Assembly (NCBI GenBank): GCA_945876035.1
Contig: CAMCMU010000002.1
Span: forward strand, 62,001-126,000
Direction: 5' to 3'
Source of the DNA: Schlesneria paludicola DSM 18645
GTDB taxonomy: Bacteria; Planctomycetota; Planctomycetia; Planctomycetales; Planctomycetaceae
Length of the DNA stretch: 64,000 bases
The position numbers and the translations under genes are program-made. The notes below the pieces were generated by a model. It had not been told where the DNA came from. It saw only the letters and a program-made list of their open reading frames with translations, and searched no databases. How positions within the stretch are numbered: position 1 is the first letter of the stretch; each line of letters begins with the position of its first letter. Positions 48,901-56,677 of the stretch are shown here, piece after piece.

Positions 48901-49675
48901 CGGAGGGATCCAGTAATTCGAGTAATGTCGAACGGCGTTGTTGCATCACGGCGTGCGTTGGTTCGTTCTCCCGCAACAAATCGTAGGTCTGCCGTGTTCG
49001 CGGATCATTGCGGAATTCCGATACCAGTTCTGGCACAAAATCAGATTCCCAACGGGAAGACCATTCGGTGACAATTGTCTCGGGTGACTGACATTTGAAC
49101 TTTGTAAAGTCAACTTGGAAGTGTTGCCTCGATAGGTCCCGAATCAGTTCGCGAGCCCGTTCCAGTCCGAACGTCAGCACGAAGGCATGGGCATCTGCAT
49201 CGTCCGCTTCTAAAAGTCCATACAGAGTGTTCGTTGCCGTCTGACGTAACAGGGTATCGGCCATGGATGGTTTGAGGATAGAAAAACGGGGGTCGAGGCC
49301 CGCTTCAATGGCCTGTGATCTCAGCAAACTTGTACAAAAAGAATGGATCGTACTCACTCGAGCAGAATCAAGACCTCGCAGGACGTCGAGCCAGTACTCG
49401 ACGTCAGCGTTAGGACACTGCTGCAAGCGTTGATTGCAAGCGAATCGGATTCGATCACGCATCTCACGCGCCGCCTTGTCGGTGAACGTGATCGCTACGA
49501 GTGAATGCAACTCCGTAGAGACGTCTCCCGGCTCTAATCCTTTAAGAAATCGCTGCGTCAGGACGAAGGTTTTACCGCAGCCCGCTCCGGCAGAGAGCGC
49601 GATCGAAACCCCTTGAGTCTCAATCGCGGCAGCCTGCTGGTCGGTGTATGGAAGAGCGGTCGATGGGGGCGTCAT
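45929..49675 (-). CDS. addA: AddA/RecB-like helicase-nuclease
   Basis: A UvrD-type superfamily 1 helicase fused to a RecB-family nuclease, 1248 residues, which resects double-strand DNA ends for recombination repair. Walker A is LSAGAGCGKT near residue 28, motif II is LMVDEFQDTD, and the UvrD C-terminal motifs VIRLMSIHQSKGLEFPVV and RLLYVACTRAADHLIL are complete. The nuclease shows the His (FVHAVLEQTD), the GTMDLVYED...HILDYKTT metal-binding core and the QLGIYAYALEQ helix. Its length and organisation fit AddA. No addB-like gene is found on either side, where it usually lies. The ATG at 49675 is preferred; a TTG at 49711 is possible. Confidence 0.9.
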   Translation of the reverse strand: MTPPSTALPYTDQQAAAIETQGVSIALSAGAGCGKTFVLTQRFLKGLEPGDVSTELHSLVAITFTDKAAREMRDRIRFACNQRLQQCPNADVEYWLDVLRGLDSARVSTIHSFCTSLLRSQAIEAGLDPRFSILKPSMADTLLRQTATNTLYGLLEADDADAHAFVLTFGLERARELIRDLSRQHFQVDFTKFKCQSPETIVTEWSSRWESDFVPELVSEFRNDPRTRQTYDLLRENEPTHAVMQQRRSTLLELLDPSASWKDPLSALQSIHEHARVQGGGTLKHWPQADIFDLIKSGLTELRKAADETKKTLSVNAEDLKQATEFSGRGLRLARLTSERFRQAKDSQGLLDFDDLLLLARNLLRDNVDVRQRQAAGIRLLMVDEFQDTDPIQADIVRMLCGSELTRGRLFLVGDTKQSIYRFRRADPGVFDRLTREIPQRGRLPLSVNFRSQPAILNFVNHVFAEAMGDSYEPLTPFDSVQYSPTPVIEFLLAESDRDRDELNPSVGEGSPAVKSSEDSVVELIPTDSRGDDPLDEETDHKSSKILADALRAREADWIAGRCAELLSDPICRIRQKDKSGQMTLRRIAASDIVILFRALSNVQEYEEALRRGGIDYYLVGGKSYFAQQEVFDLLNLCRYLNDPDDKIGLVGTLRSPLFNLSDDAIQSLWPSIVLWSQGEAQTINSATLSPLAIEPPQPSAAVNDNHFEQDRDQEQHRRFHFACQVLSELRLAKDRIPLSKLLTMAVERTGYDAALLTEHLGPRKVANLRKLIEMASEFDQGETFTLKDFVERLQTSVLEEIAEEFATTLPETGNVIRLMSIHQSKGLEFPVVIIADMDRQGPPTGKSAVLHPDLGALVKLPKMFGVSHENLGLKMFKIRESEADAAETIRLLYVACTRAADHLILSAGIDPNHRPKNPWLELVASRFNLQTGLPKTDPLLGSSSGGTAGRTLIPDIFVHKIPPRFPRSTRDAERQIPLTELHDLIVFSEPTEPPVSSRQWERDRSDLPPVSVSQLERHELEFLQTGPETCHRLAAWKLNSGHDDETTFVDLDKATDLGTFVHAVLEQTDFTNPRDWKRRFDVLAGNHKDRLGPDALTSAHFMLESLFASQIANDLASAKTQHREVEFAFRFPPSSAVSEQQRIIVGTMDLVYEDIQGGWHILDYKTTNIAPETPDEELLLPYELQLGIYAYALEQWCGTSPCEVSLILLRPSMRCATFRWSAEMRERMHRRVVRILDSFQQHTLKTP

Positions 49676-50548
49676 AAGACGTCTTTTGTACCACGGACGC
49701 GGCGTTATCAAAAGTGAACCGGATGCGCCTCGTCGATCTCAGAACACGGAAGAATTCCCGCATCGCGGTTTTCTCGTAACTCTCCAATGAAACGGGGAGG
49801 GTCTTCGCAGAAAAGACGCTTGCAAGACGCCTTGAATCTAACCGCTGACGATCGCCGGACCGGATTCTGTGGTCGTTCTCTGAACCGTGGAACTCCACGA
49901 GTTTGATCCACCGGTATCGTGTCCGGAGAATCATCGAGATCTAAGGGACCGGTTCCAAGAGATCAATCACCGGCGAGAAGCATTCACCCGCCTTTCATTG
50001 GGATCCTCGCCCAAGTGGAGAAGATTGCAACAAAACGGGAACTCCTTCCGCGGAGTCGGTTTCGCTGACAGAATCGAGACACGCTTCCACCGAAGACCTG
50101 TCGACGACTCGTCGCCGCACAAACACCGTCAACGGTCTTGCCGTCATCAGCCGCAGATCCTCCCTTCACGATATCCGCCACAACGGGACACCTACCAAAC
50201 AATCGCTCCTGCTCCGTAATTGTTGAGGCATATGTAATTTGGTCAGACTGCATCGATTATGCGTGGAACGGCTGTCAAAACTGCTTCACATTGACCTAGC
50301 CATAGCGACTTTGAATGCTTGTCCGATTGTGATGTTTACTTTGCATCGATAATTATTGGTGAAGTTTGACCACAGCCAAAACCCGGCCTATATTCAATTT
50401 CGACAACGCGGCTGTCGTCGCAAATAGAAATTTGGTGACGACCTGCCACATGGATTCGGGGCCTCATTGTCACATCTGCGTTCACTTCGAGGGGGAGTGA
50501 ACGGGGTCGATGTGCCTGCTTTTCCCACCGAATCCCAAGGGGTAATCC
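49676..50548. other. Divergent gap between addA and ctp
   Basis: No gene was recognised and no addB remnant could be found. From 50221 to 50420 the sequence is AT-richer, with TTGACC at about 50292, and GCATCGAT occurs twice (near 50251 and 50343); this fits a promoter region for the protease gene. AAGGGG precedes that gene's ATG by 7 nt. Confidence 0.45.
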
Positions 50549-52207
50549 ATGTCGTTTACAGCTCTTCTTCGGCTGACTTTCATTTTTCTGTCGATTGCCG
50601 CCAACATTGGCCTAAGCAATCCGAGACTGTTGCTCTCGCAGACAGAATCTTCACGGCCTGCGGAGCAATCCGATGCTGTCAACGAACAGCAGGCCATCAC
50701 TGAGGGAAACGATCTGCGGAAATCCCGTCAATGGGCCAAAGCAATCGAACTCTACGAAAAATCATTGAAAGTCTGGCCGGTCAGCGAGCCACTAACTCAA
50801 GGCCTGCGGCAGTCGAAAATTCAGTTTTCAATTGATCGCCGGTACTCCGACAATTCGTTCCTGAATCGGATGTTACCGTTATCGCGTGCTGAATCGATGG
50901 CTTACCTCGACGACCTTTATGAAAAGGTGCGACGGTATTACGTGGAAAATATTGGTCCGACGATCCTGCTCGCTCATGGAACGGAAAGTCTCTACTTCGC
51001 GTTAAACAATGAGAAGTATTTGAGTCGAAATCTACCGACAATCGATCGCGAGCGGGTGTCTCTGATTCGGCGCAAGCTTCGCGATGTGTATTGGAATAAA
51101 CCGATCACCAGTCAAGACCACGCTCGGCGAACAGTGGTGGAGTTGTGCGATCTACTGCAACGAGAACTCAGTCTGCCCGCGGGTCCCGTGGTGATGGAGT
51201 TTGTGTTTGGTGCGTGCAATTCTCTGGATGATTACAGCAGCTATCTGACGCCCGGAAAATTGGACGATCTGTACAGCAACATCGACGGAGAGTTCGTTGG
51301 TATCGGCATCGAAATGAAGGCCGAATCGGGAAGCGGCCTGCTGCTCGTTAATGTCTTGCCGGAAAGCCCCGCGGAAGAAGGGGGTGTCGTTGCCGGTGAT
51401 TTAATTGTGGAAATTGATGGAACGGACGCTCGCAAAATTTCGACGGAGGACGCTGCTCAATTGTTGCAGGGAAAGCAAGGCAGTCATCTACGTTTAACCT
51501 TGGCTGATGGCGAAACGGGAAAAGAGCGATTTGCGAATTTGACTCGTCGGGCGGTAAAAATCAAAAGTATTCCAGTTGCCAAGATCATCGATCATGCAAA
51601 CGGGATTGCCTACCTGCAAATGACCGGATTCCAGAAGAATACCATCGAAGAGCTGGACACCGCTTTGGTGCGGCTGAATCGTGAGGGAATGCGTGCTCTG
51701 ATCTGGGACGTGAGAGGCAATCCGGGGGGGTTATTGAATGCGGCAGTCGAAGCCCTCGATCGCTTTATCGACGACGGGGTGCTAGTGTCCACAAAGGGAC
51801 GAACATCTGATCAAAATTCGACCTACGCGGCTCAATCTAAAGGAACGTGGAAAGTCGCCATTGTGCTGCTGACCGACGGGGACAGCGCCAGCGCCAGTGA
51901 AATCGTGGCGGGTGCGATTCACGATCATCGACGTGGCACAATCGTCGGTCGAAAAACGTACGGAAAATGGTCTGTGCAAACCATATTGCCAGGCCATGCA
52001 GAATCCGGATTCCGTTTGACGACAGCCAAATTTTATTCCCCGCACGGTGAAACATACGGCAAGATTGGGATCAAGCCGGACATCGTCGTCGCTGAGGACA
52101 CGTCAAAGCTGGGTCTGCGTGGCGTTCGGAGAACCGATTCACTCGAGGACGATCGTGACGTTGAAGCAGGATTGGAAGTCCTCCGAAAGCAAATGGCCCG
52201 ACGATGA
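50549..52207 (+). CDS. C-terminal processing peptidase, S41 family
   Basis: An exported serine protease of the CtpA/tail-specific protease family, 552 residues. A signal sequence (LLRLTFIFLSIAANIGLSNP) leads into an N-terminal helical region that may carry a TPR-like motif (QWAKAIELYEKSLKVWP). The PDZ domain spans about 235-330 (GEFVGIGIEMK, AEEGGVVAGDLIVEIDG). The S41 core has WDVRGNPGGLL, the catalytic Ser in DGDSASASEIVAGAI near residue 447, and the Lys in GRKTYGKWSVQT. It processes or degrades envelope proteins. The stop overlaps the start of the propeller gene (ATGA). Confidence 0.92.
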   Translation: MSFTALLRLTFIFLSIAANIGLSNPRLLLSQTESSRPAEQSDAVNEQQAITEGNDLRKSRQWAKAIELYEKSLKVWPVSEPLTQGLRQSKIQFSIDRRYSDNSFLNRMLPLSRAESMAYLDDLYEKVRRYYVENIGPTILLAHGTESLYFALNNEKYLSRNLPTIDRERVSLIRRKLRDVYWNKPITSQDHARRTVVELCDLLQRELSLPAGPVVMEFVFGACNSLDDYSSYLTPGKLDDLYSNIDGEFVGIGIEMKAESGSGLLLVNVLPESPAEEGGVVAGDLIVEIDGTDARKISTEDAAQLLQGKQGSHLRLTLADGETGKERFANLTRRAVKIKSIPVAKIIDHANGIAYLQMTGFQKNTIEELDTALVRLNREGMRALIWDVRGNPGGLLNAAVEALDRFIDDGVLVSTKGRTSDQNSTYAAQSKGTWKVAIVLLTDGDSASASEIVAGAIHDHRRGTIVGRKTYGKWSVQTILPGHAESGFRLTTAKFYSPHGETYGKIGIKPDIVVAEDTSKLGLRGVRRTDSLEDDRDVEAGLEVLRKQMARR

Positions 52208-53103
52208 GTGGTCGGCCTGGCGACGACTGGATTTACTCCGGACGTGGCGTTGCCCCGACATTAGCGTGGTCGTTTTCACTTGACACCGCTGTGGTAGACG
52301 TTCGATTGGGTCGCGAAACCGGCGAGGTCATTGCCGCAGACGCCTCCGGCGGCCTCTACCTGTTGGATCGGCGCGGTCAAGTTCTGGAAGTCAATCGCAC
52401 CCGCCAACGATTGCAACGCGTGGTGTGGTGCGATAATGGCACGGTCGGTGCGGCCGTTTTTGATGATGGAATCGTCGCGAGTTTAGACCGCCGGCTGCAA
52501 TTCCGCTGGACTCGGGAAATGCCCGCCGATGTTTTGTCCCTCTCGATCGATCCTTACGGGACACACGTTGCGGTGTCGATGGAGGACGGCTTCAGTACGG
52601 TTCTCACGTCCGAGAACAAGAAGACCAGCCGGTTCGAAACCGTTCGACCACTAAAATATCTCCAATGTCTAGCAACATCAGCCGAATTTTTGGCCGCCGC
52701 CGACCATGGTCTCCTCGGCCGATATTCTCTAAAAGGTGATCCCCGGTGGACGGAATCACTGTGGTCAGGTGTCGGCGACTTAGCCGCCACGGGCGATGGA
52801 AAACACATTTTTTTAGCGGGGTTTTCTCATGGCATTCAGTGCTTCGCCGGCGAGTCCGGTGCCTCACAGGGAACATTTGTAACCGAGGGAACGGTTGGAC
52901 TCGTCTCCTGCGGTTACTTCACGAAGCATCTCGTTGCGGCTACTCTCGAACGCCAATTGATTGTGATCAATGACAAAGGAAATTCGCTTTGGCAGGTGAC
53001 GGCGCCAGAAGACATTAGTCGAGTCCTCATGTCGCCTCTGGGAGATTGGATCGTCTGCGGTTTTGCATCCGGAAGAATTATTCGGCTGGACAACAATCGC
53101 TGA
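52204..53103 (+). CDS. Beta-propeller (WD40/PQQ-like) protein coupled to ctp
   Basis: A 299-residue soluble protein without signal peptide made of short beta-repeats with the pattern G-x-V/I-A-A-x-D-x-x-G-x-L-Y-L-L-D, seen in GEVIAADASGGLYLLDRRGQ, THVAVSMEDGFSTVLTSENK, EFLAAADHGLLGRYSLKGDP and WIVCGFASGRIIRLDNN. This suggests a seven-bladed propeller, normally a protein-binding platform. The start overlaps the upstream protease stop by 4 bp, while the convergent pckA ends 7 bp downstream. No enzyme motif was seen; specific function unknown. Confidence 0.8.
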   Translation: MSGRPGDDWIYSGRGVAPTLAWSFSLDTAVVDVRLGRETGEVIAADASGGLYLLDRRGQVLEVNRTRQRLQRVVWCDNGTVGAAVFDDGIVASLDRRLQFRWTREMPADVLSLSIDPYGTHVAVSMEDGFSTVLTSENKKTSRFETVRPLKYLQCLATSAEFLAAADHGLLGRYSLKGDPRWTESLWSGVGDLAATGDGKHIFLAGFSHGIQCFAGESGASQGTFVTEGTVGLVSCGYFTKHLVAATLERQLIVINDKGNSLWQVTAPEDISRVLMSPLGDWIVCGFASGRIIRLDNNR

Positions 53104-53110
53104 AGCCTTT

Positions 53111-54688
53111 TCATCCGTCCATCGTTCCTCGGAAGATGGCACCTTCCTCAAATTGCGCGTAGTTGTCACGGAACAGGCCCTCCAGTTTCTGGGCGGCGGT
53201 GTCGTAGGCGGCTGGATCACGCCAGTATTGACGTGGATTCAAAATTTCCGCCGGAACGTTGGGACAAGAGGTAACCCTATTGAAACCAAAAATCGGGTCG
53301 GCTTGAGTCGGGATGTTTTTCAATTCCCCCGAATGAATCGCGTCGATGATGGCACGCGTTTGACGCAGTTCCATTCGTGATCCAACTCCATACGGTCCAC
53401 CACACCAACCCGTATTGACGAGCCAGACGCTGGCGTGATGAGTCCGGATCCGCTCCGCGAGGAGATCGGCATACTTTTTAGGATGCCACACGAGAAACGG
53501 GCCACCGAAACAGGGGGAAAACGTTGCTTGCGGTTCTTGAATGCCCACTTCTGTCCCAGCCACTTTGGCCGTATAGCCATTGATGAAATGGTACATCGCC
53601 TGATCCGATGTCAAACGACTGACCGGAGGAATGACGCCAAACGCATCACACGTCAGAAAAATGACATCGGTCGGATGATTCGCCAAACACGGAATTCGTG
53701 CATTGGTCATATACTCCACGGGATAAGCACCCCGCGTATTTTGTGTGATCGTCGAGTTATTGAAATCGACGTGGTGATGGGCATTGTCATAAACCACATT
53801 TTCAAGCACGGAGCCGAACCGCAAGGCTTGAAAAATCTCGGGCTCCGACTCGCGGGATAAATAAATCGCCTTGGCATAGCATCCCCCTTCGATGTTGAAA
53901 ATACCGTCATCGGACCAACCATGTTCGTCATCTCCGATCAGGAGTCGGTTGGGATCGGCCGACAGTGTGGTTTTTCCGGTACCCGAAAGCCCAAACAGAA
54001 TTGACGATCGACCTGTCACACGATCTGCAGTCGCCGAGCAATGCATGGAAAGTACGCCCTGCTTGGGCATCAGATAGTTCATGATCGTGAAAATGCCCTT
54101 TTTCATTTCACCGGCATATTCCGTACCCAGAATCACGACTTCACCTCTTTCGAAGTTCACGTCAACGCTAGTATTTGAGGTCATGCCGGGGGTTAAACGA
54201 CTTGCCGGAAAGCGACCGGCGTTGTAGATCACGAAATCGGGTGTGCCAAAGTCAATCAACTCCTGATCTGTCGGACGAATCAACATTTGATAGATAAAAA
54301 GTGCATGGTACGGCCGCGAACAGATGATTCTCACTTTAATCCGATATTGAGGATCCCAACCTGCGAACGCATCCACAACGTAGAGTCGATCGCGAGTGTT
54401 GAGATAGTCCTTGGCCCGCTCGCGATTGATTGCAAAAGAAACCTCATCGATCGGAAAATTGACAGGGCCCCACCAGATGTCCGGTTCGGAGGCAGGGTTC
54501 CTGACGAGTCGCTTATCGAGTGGAGAACGTCCCGTCTTTTCGCCTGAATAAGCGATTAGTGCTCCCGAGTCGGCAATCGTGGTGCCCGGCTCGAATCGGA
54601 TGGCCTCTTCATACAAACAGGACGGCGCCGCATTGTGCAAAACCGTTTTCACCGTCAGGCCCTGCTTGGACAAATCGAGTATCGACAT
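53111..54688 (-). CDS. pckA: Phosphoenolpyruvate carboxykinase (ATP)
   Basis: Converts oxaloacetate and ATP to phosphoenolpyruvate, CO2 and ADP, the first step of gluconeogenesis; cytoplasmic, 525 residues. The P-loop FGLSGTGKTTLSAD is near residue 240, followed by the kinase-2 region LIGDDEHGW. Other family blocks are AYSGEKTGRSP near the N-terminus, FERGEVVILGTEYAGEMKKG (active-site Lys), VWLVNTGWCGGPYGVGSRM and FGFNRVTSCPNVP. The ATG at 54688 is chosen because GAGGAAAGAAG precedes it; a longer frame from 54745 is unlikely. It is convergent with the propeller gene, with only 7 bp between stops. Confidence 0.96.
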   Translation of the reverse strand: MSILDLSKQGLTVKTVLHNAAPSCLYEEAIRFEPGTTIADSGALIAYSGEKTGRSPLDKRLVRNPASEPDIWWGPVNFPIDEVSFAINRERAKDYLNTRDRLYVVDAFAGWDPQYRIKVRIICSRPYHALFIYQMLIRPTDQELIDFGTPDFVIYNAGRFPASRLTPGMTSNTSVDVNFERGEVVILGTEYAGEMKKGIFTIMNYLMPKQGVLSMHCSATADRVTGRSSILFGLSGTGKTTLSADPNRLLIGDDEHGWSDDGIFNIEGGCYAKAIYLSRESEPEIFQALRFGSVLENVVYDNAHHHVDFNNSTITQNTRGAYPVEYMTNARIPCLANHPTDVIFLTCDAFGVIPPVSRLTSDQAMYHFINGYTAKVAGTEVGIQEPQATFSPCFGGPFLVWHPKKYADLLAERIRTHHASVWLVNTGWCGGPYGVGSRMELRQTRAIIDAIHSGELKNIPTQADPIFGFNRVTSCPNVPAEILNPRQYWRDPAAYDTAAQKLEGLFRDNYAQFEEGAIFRGTMDG

Positions 54689-54955
54689 GACTTCTTTCCT
54701 CAGCAGAATGAACTTCGTCTGCTCCCCCGACACCCTCGATTCCACCGGATCTTAAATCCTGACGACATCACCGAAAACTTGTTGGCCACTCAGTGCAGGT
54801 GCCCTCAGCCTCACACCGGGTTTACGCGGACCAAAAAAGCCGTCGTTCTTCTGGAACAGGCAAGACGATTTGCCGGAGCGGTTCGCACACCCGATTCGAA
54901 GTCAGCAGACGCATTTCTGATCCCGTCAACCAGCGTTCATGATCAGGGAACCGAC

Positions 54956-55444
54956 CTATCGTTTTTCGCGACGCAAAGCCTGTTGGATCTCGCGTTGGTC
55001 TGTTTCTTTTCTGATTCTCTGCCGTTTGTCGAATTCCTTCTGACCACGAGCCACCGCGATGGTCACCTTCACGAGTCCCCGGGTAAGATGGACATCCAGT
55101 GGTATCAGAGTTAATCCCTTCTGCTGAGCGGAAGCGGCAAATTTTTCTCGTTCCCGTTTGTGCATCAGCAGCTTGCGCTGCCGTTTCGGATCGTGGTTCA
55201 GATAGGTCGCCTGAGGATACTCGGCAATATCACAACCGATCAGCCACACCTCGGCATTTTCAACCCGGACATAAGCTTCCTCGATCGAGATCTTATTGTT
55301 GCGAACACTTTTCACCTCGCTCCCACGCAAAATCAGACCGCACTCCAATTGTTGTAAAAGTTCGTATTCGTGCCTTGCCTTCCGATTGCGGCAGATGACG
55401 CGAGACAGAGAGTATTCCGGCTGTGATTCAGGTGGTTTGGCCAT
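54956..55444 (-). CDS. smpB: SsrA-binding protein SmpB
   Basis: Binds tmRNA and brings it to stalled ribosomes in trans-translation. It is 162 residues, the usual length. Family signatures are VICRNRKARHEYELLQQLECG near the start, LRGSEVKSVR, ISIEEAYVRVENAEVWLIG, and the basic C-terminal tail DKRQRIRKETDQREIQQALR. The gene is upstream of pckA on the same strand, 267 bp away. No ssrA gene was recognised in the window. Confidence 0.95.
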   Translation of the reverse strand: MAKPPESQPEYSLSRVICRNRKARHEYELLQQLECGLILRGSEVKSVRNNKISIEEAYVRVENAEVWLIGCDIAEYPQATYLNHDPKRQRKLLMHKREREKFAASAQQKGLTLIPLDVHLTRGLVKVTIAVARGQKEFDKRQRIRKETDQREIQQALRREKR

Positions 55445-55649
55445 GAGAATCCGTTATATTTCCCTCAGAGCAATCTTTTTTTGGGGGGAGGCAGGAGTTG
55501 ATGCTGAAAAGAGACTCGACACGTTGCTGCTTTAATTCGGAATCTTCGACGGCGTCGGTGAAAGCTCTGTCCTCCGTAAAAGCAGAAACAATCACCGAGA
55601 CGTCTGCGACTCAACACCGCTCATGTTGCCCAAAGGCGAAGTTGTTTGA

Positions 55650-56078
55650 CTAGCACGTTTCCTTACCAAAATGCTCATTCAGCCTCGCCAATAAGGGATT
55701 GAGTGTGAATTTTTGAATGTCGTGGGGCGGGCTCCAACGATGCCATTCGAATCCCACATGTTCGGTGACTTGAATCGGTTGAGACCCCTCGGTCCACCCC
55801 AAAAAGATAATTAATGTCTTTTCGACGCGTTCCTTTCCGAATCGCGGCTCCATGGGATAATACGTCTCCTCGAATCGAAAGGTGAAATCTAGTGTCACAC
55901 GTTGAGGATCGATCCCCGTCTCTTCCCACGTTTCACGCAAGGCACATTCCACCTCGTTCTCGCCAGTTTCGACATGGCCCTTCGGTAGATCAAAACGATG
56001 CGTGTGTTTCATGAGCAAAAAACTCAATTCGGGGACTCTTCGAAATAAAATCACTCCGCAAGATTTCACACGTCGCAT
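55650..56078 (-). CDS. Nudix hydrolase, diadenosine tetraphosphatase-like
   Basis: A 142-residue Nudix enzyme. The complete Nudix box reads GHVETGENEVECALRETWEETGI, with the catalytic Glu residues in place, beginning about residue 35. The FDLPKGH run before it and the FRFEETYYP stretch after it are typical of asymmetrical Ap4A hydrolases, so the likely reaction is hydrolysis of Ap4A to AMP and ATP. The upstream run TTGGGGATAATGTTGATG offers a GGGG ribosome-binding site 9 nt before the ATG at 56078; starting at 56084 or 56093 would add two or five residues. Confidence 0.88.
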   Translation of the reverse strand: MRRVKSCGVILFRRVPELSFLLMKHTHRFDLPKGHVETGENEVECALRETWEETGIDPQRVTLDFTFRFEETYYPMEPRFGKERVEKTLIIFLGWTEGSQPIQVTEHVGFEWHRWSPPHDIQKFTLNPLLARLNEHFGKETC

Positions 56079-56677
56079 CAACATTATCCCCAAAAATTTT
56101 GATTTTCATGCTGTTTTCATGTTTCTGTTTTCACATCGGTGTCAACCATTCTGCATTGCGGGCAAGTCCCTGTGTAACTTTGGAACGAAAGAACCGCAAG
56201 ATGTCGTCGGAAGAAATCTATTGACACCACGCGCGTTGTTGATCTCTGATCTCCCCAAAACAGGCACACCCGGTCTTCGAAAATCGCACCGGATTTCAGA
56301 GATGACGTGTCAGTCCGACTCCTCTCCAATGCTCCGATTCCTGAACGAGTAGCAGCAACAGTCACTCCATCGGTCCGAGAATTATTCAGGTCCCCCGCCA
56401 TCGCCTCCGGGGAGATCTCCGTTCCTTGACCAAGGGTCGGCAGGAAATAAACGTTTTACCAGTGTAGTCCTTGAACTCTTGCAGAGAGACGGACGCTGAG
56501 AACGTTGACTTTAGAGAACGATCATTCAGAGGGAGGTCCGCGACGAGGCCCTACGTAACGGCTATGATCTTGGAAAAATGGATTGATATCTTTAATTTAT
56601 GTTCGAGAGCGTGAGCTCTGACTGACACTCTGGCCCTGTGCCTTTGATTGTTTTTCCGTGGGATTGAAAGCCTTTCC
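56079..56677. other. Divergent gap before the Planctomycete cytochrome gene
   Basis: No gene, RNA or repeat was recognised. Divergent promoters for the Nudix and the cytochrome-domain genes are expected here. Confidence 0.4.

Noticed and set aside
49712-50219. Possible addB remnant
   Set aside because: No AddB motifs or cysteine pattern were found in any frame.
55600-56677. ssrA (tmRNA) gene near smpB
   Set aside because: No tRNA-Ala-like ends or tag reading frame were seen in the gaps around smpB.
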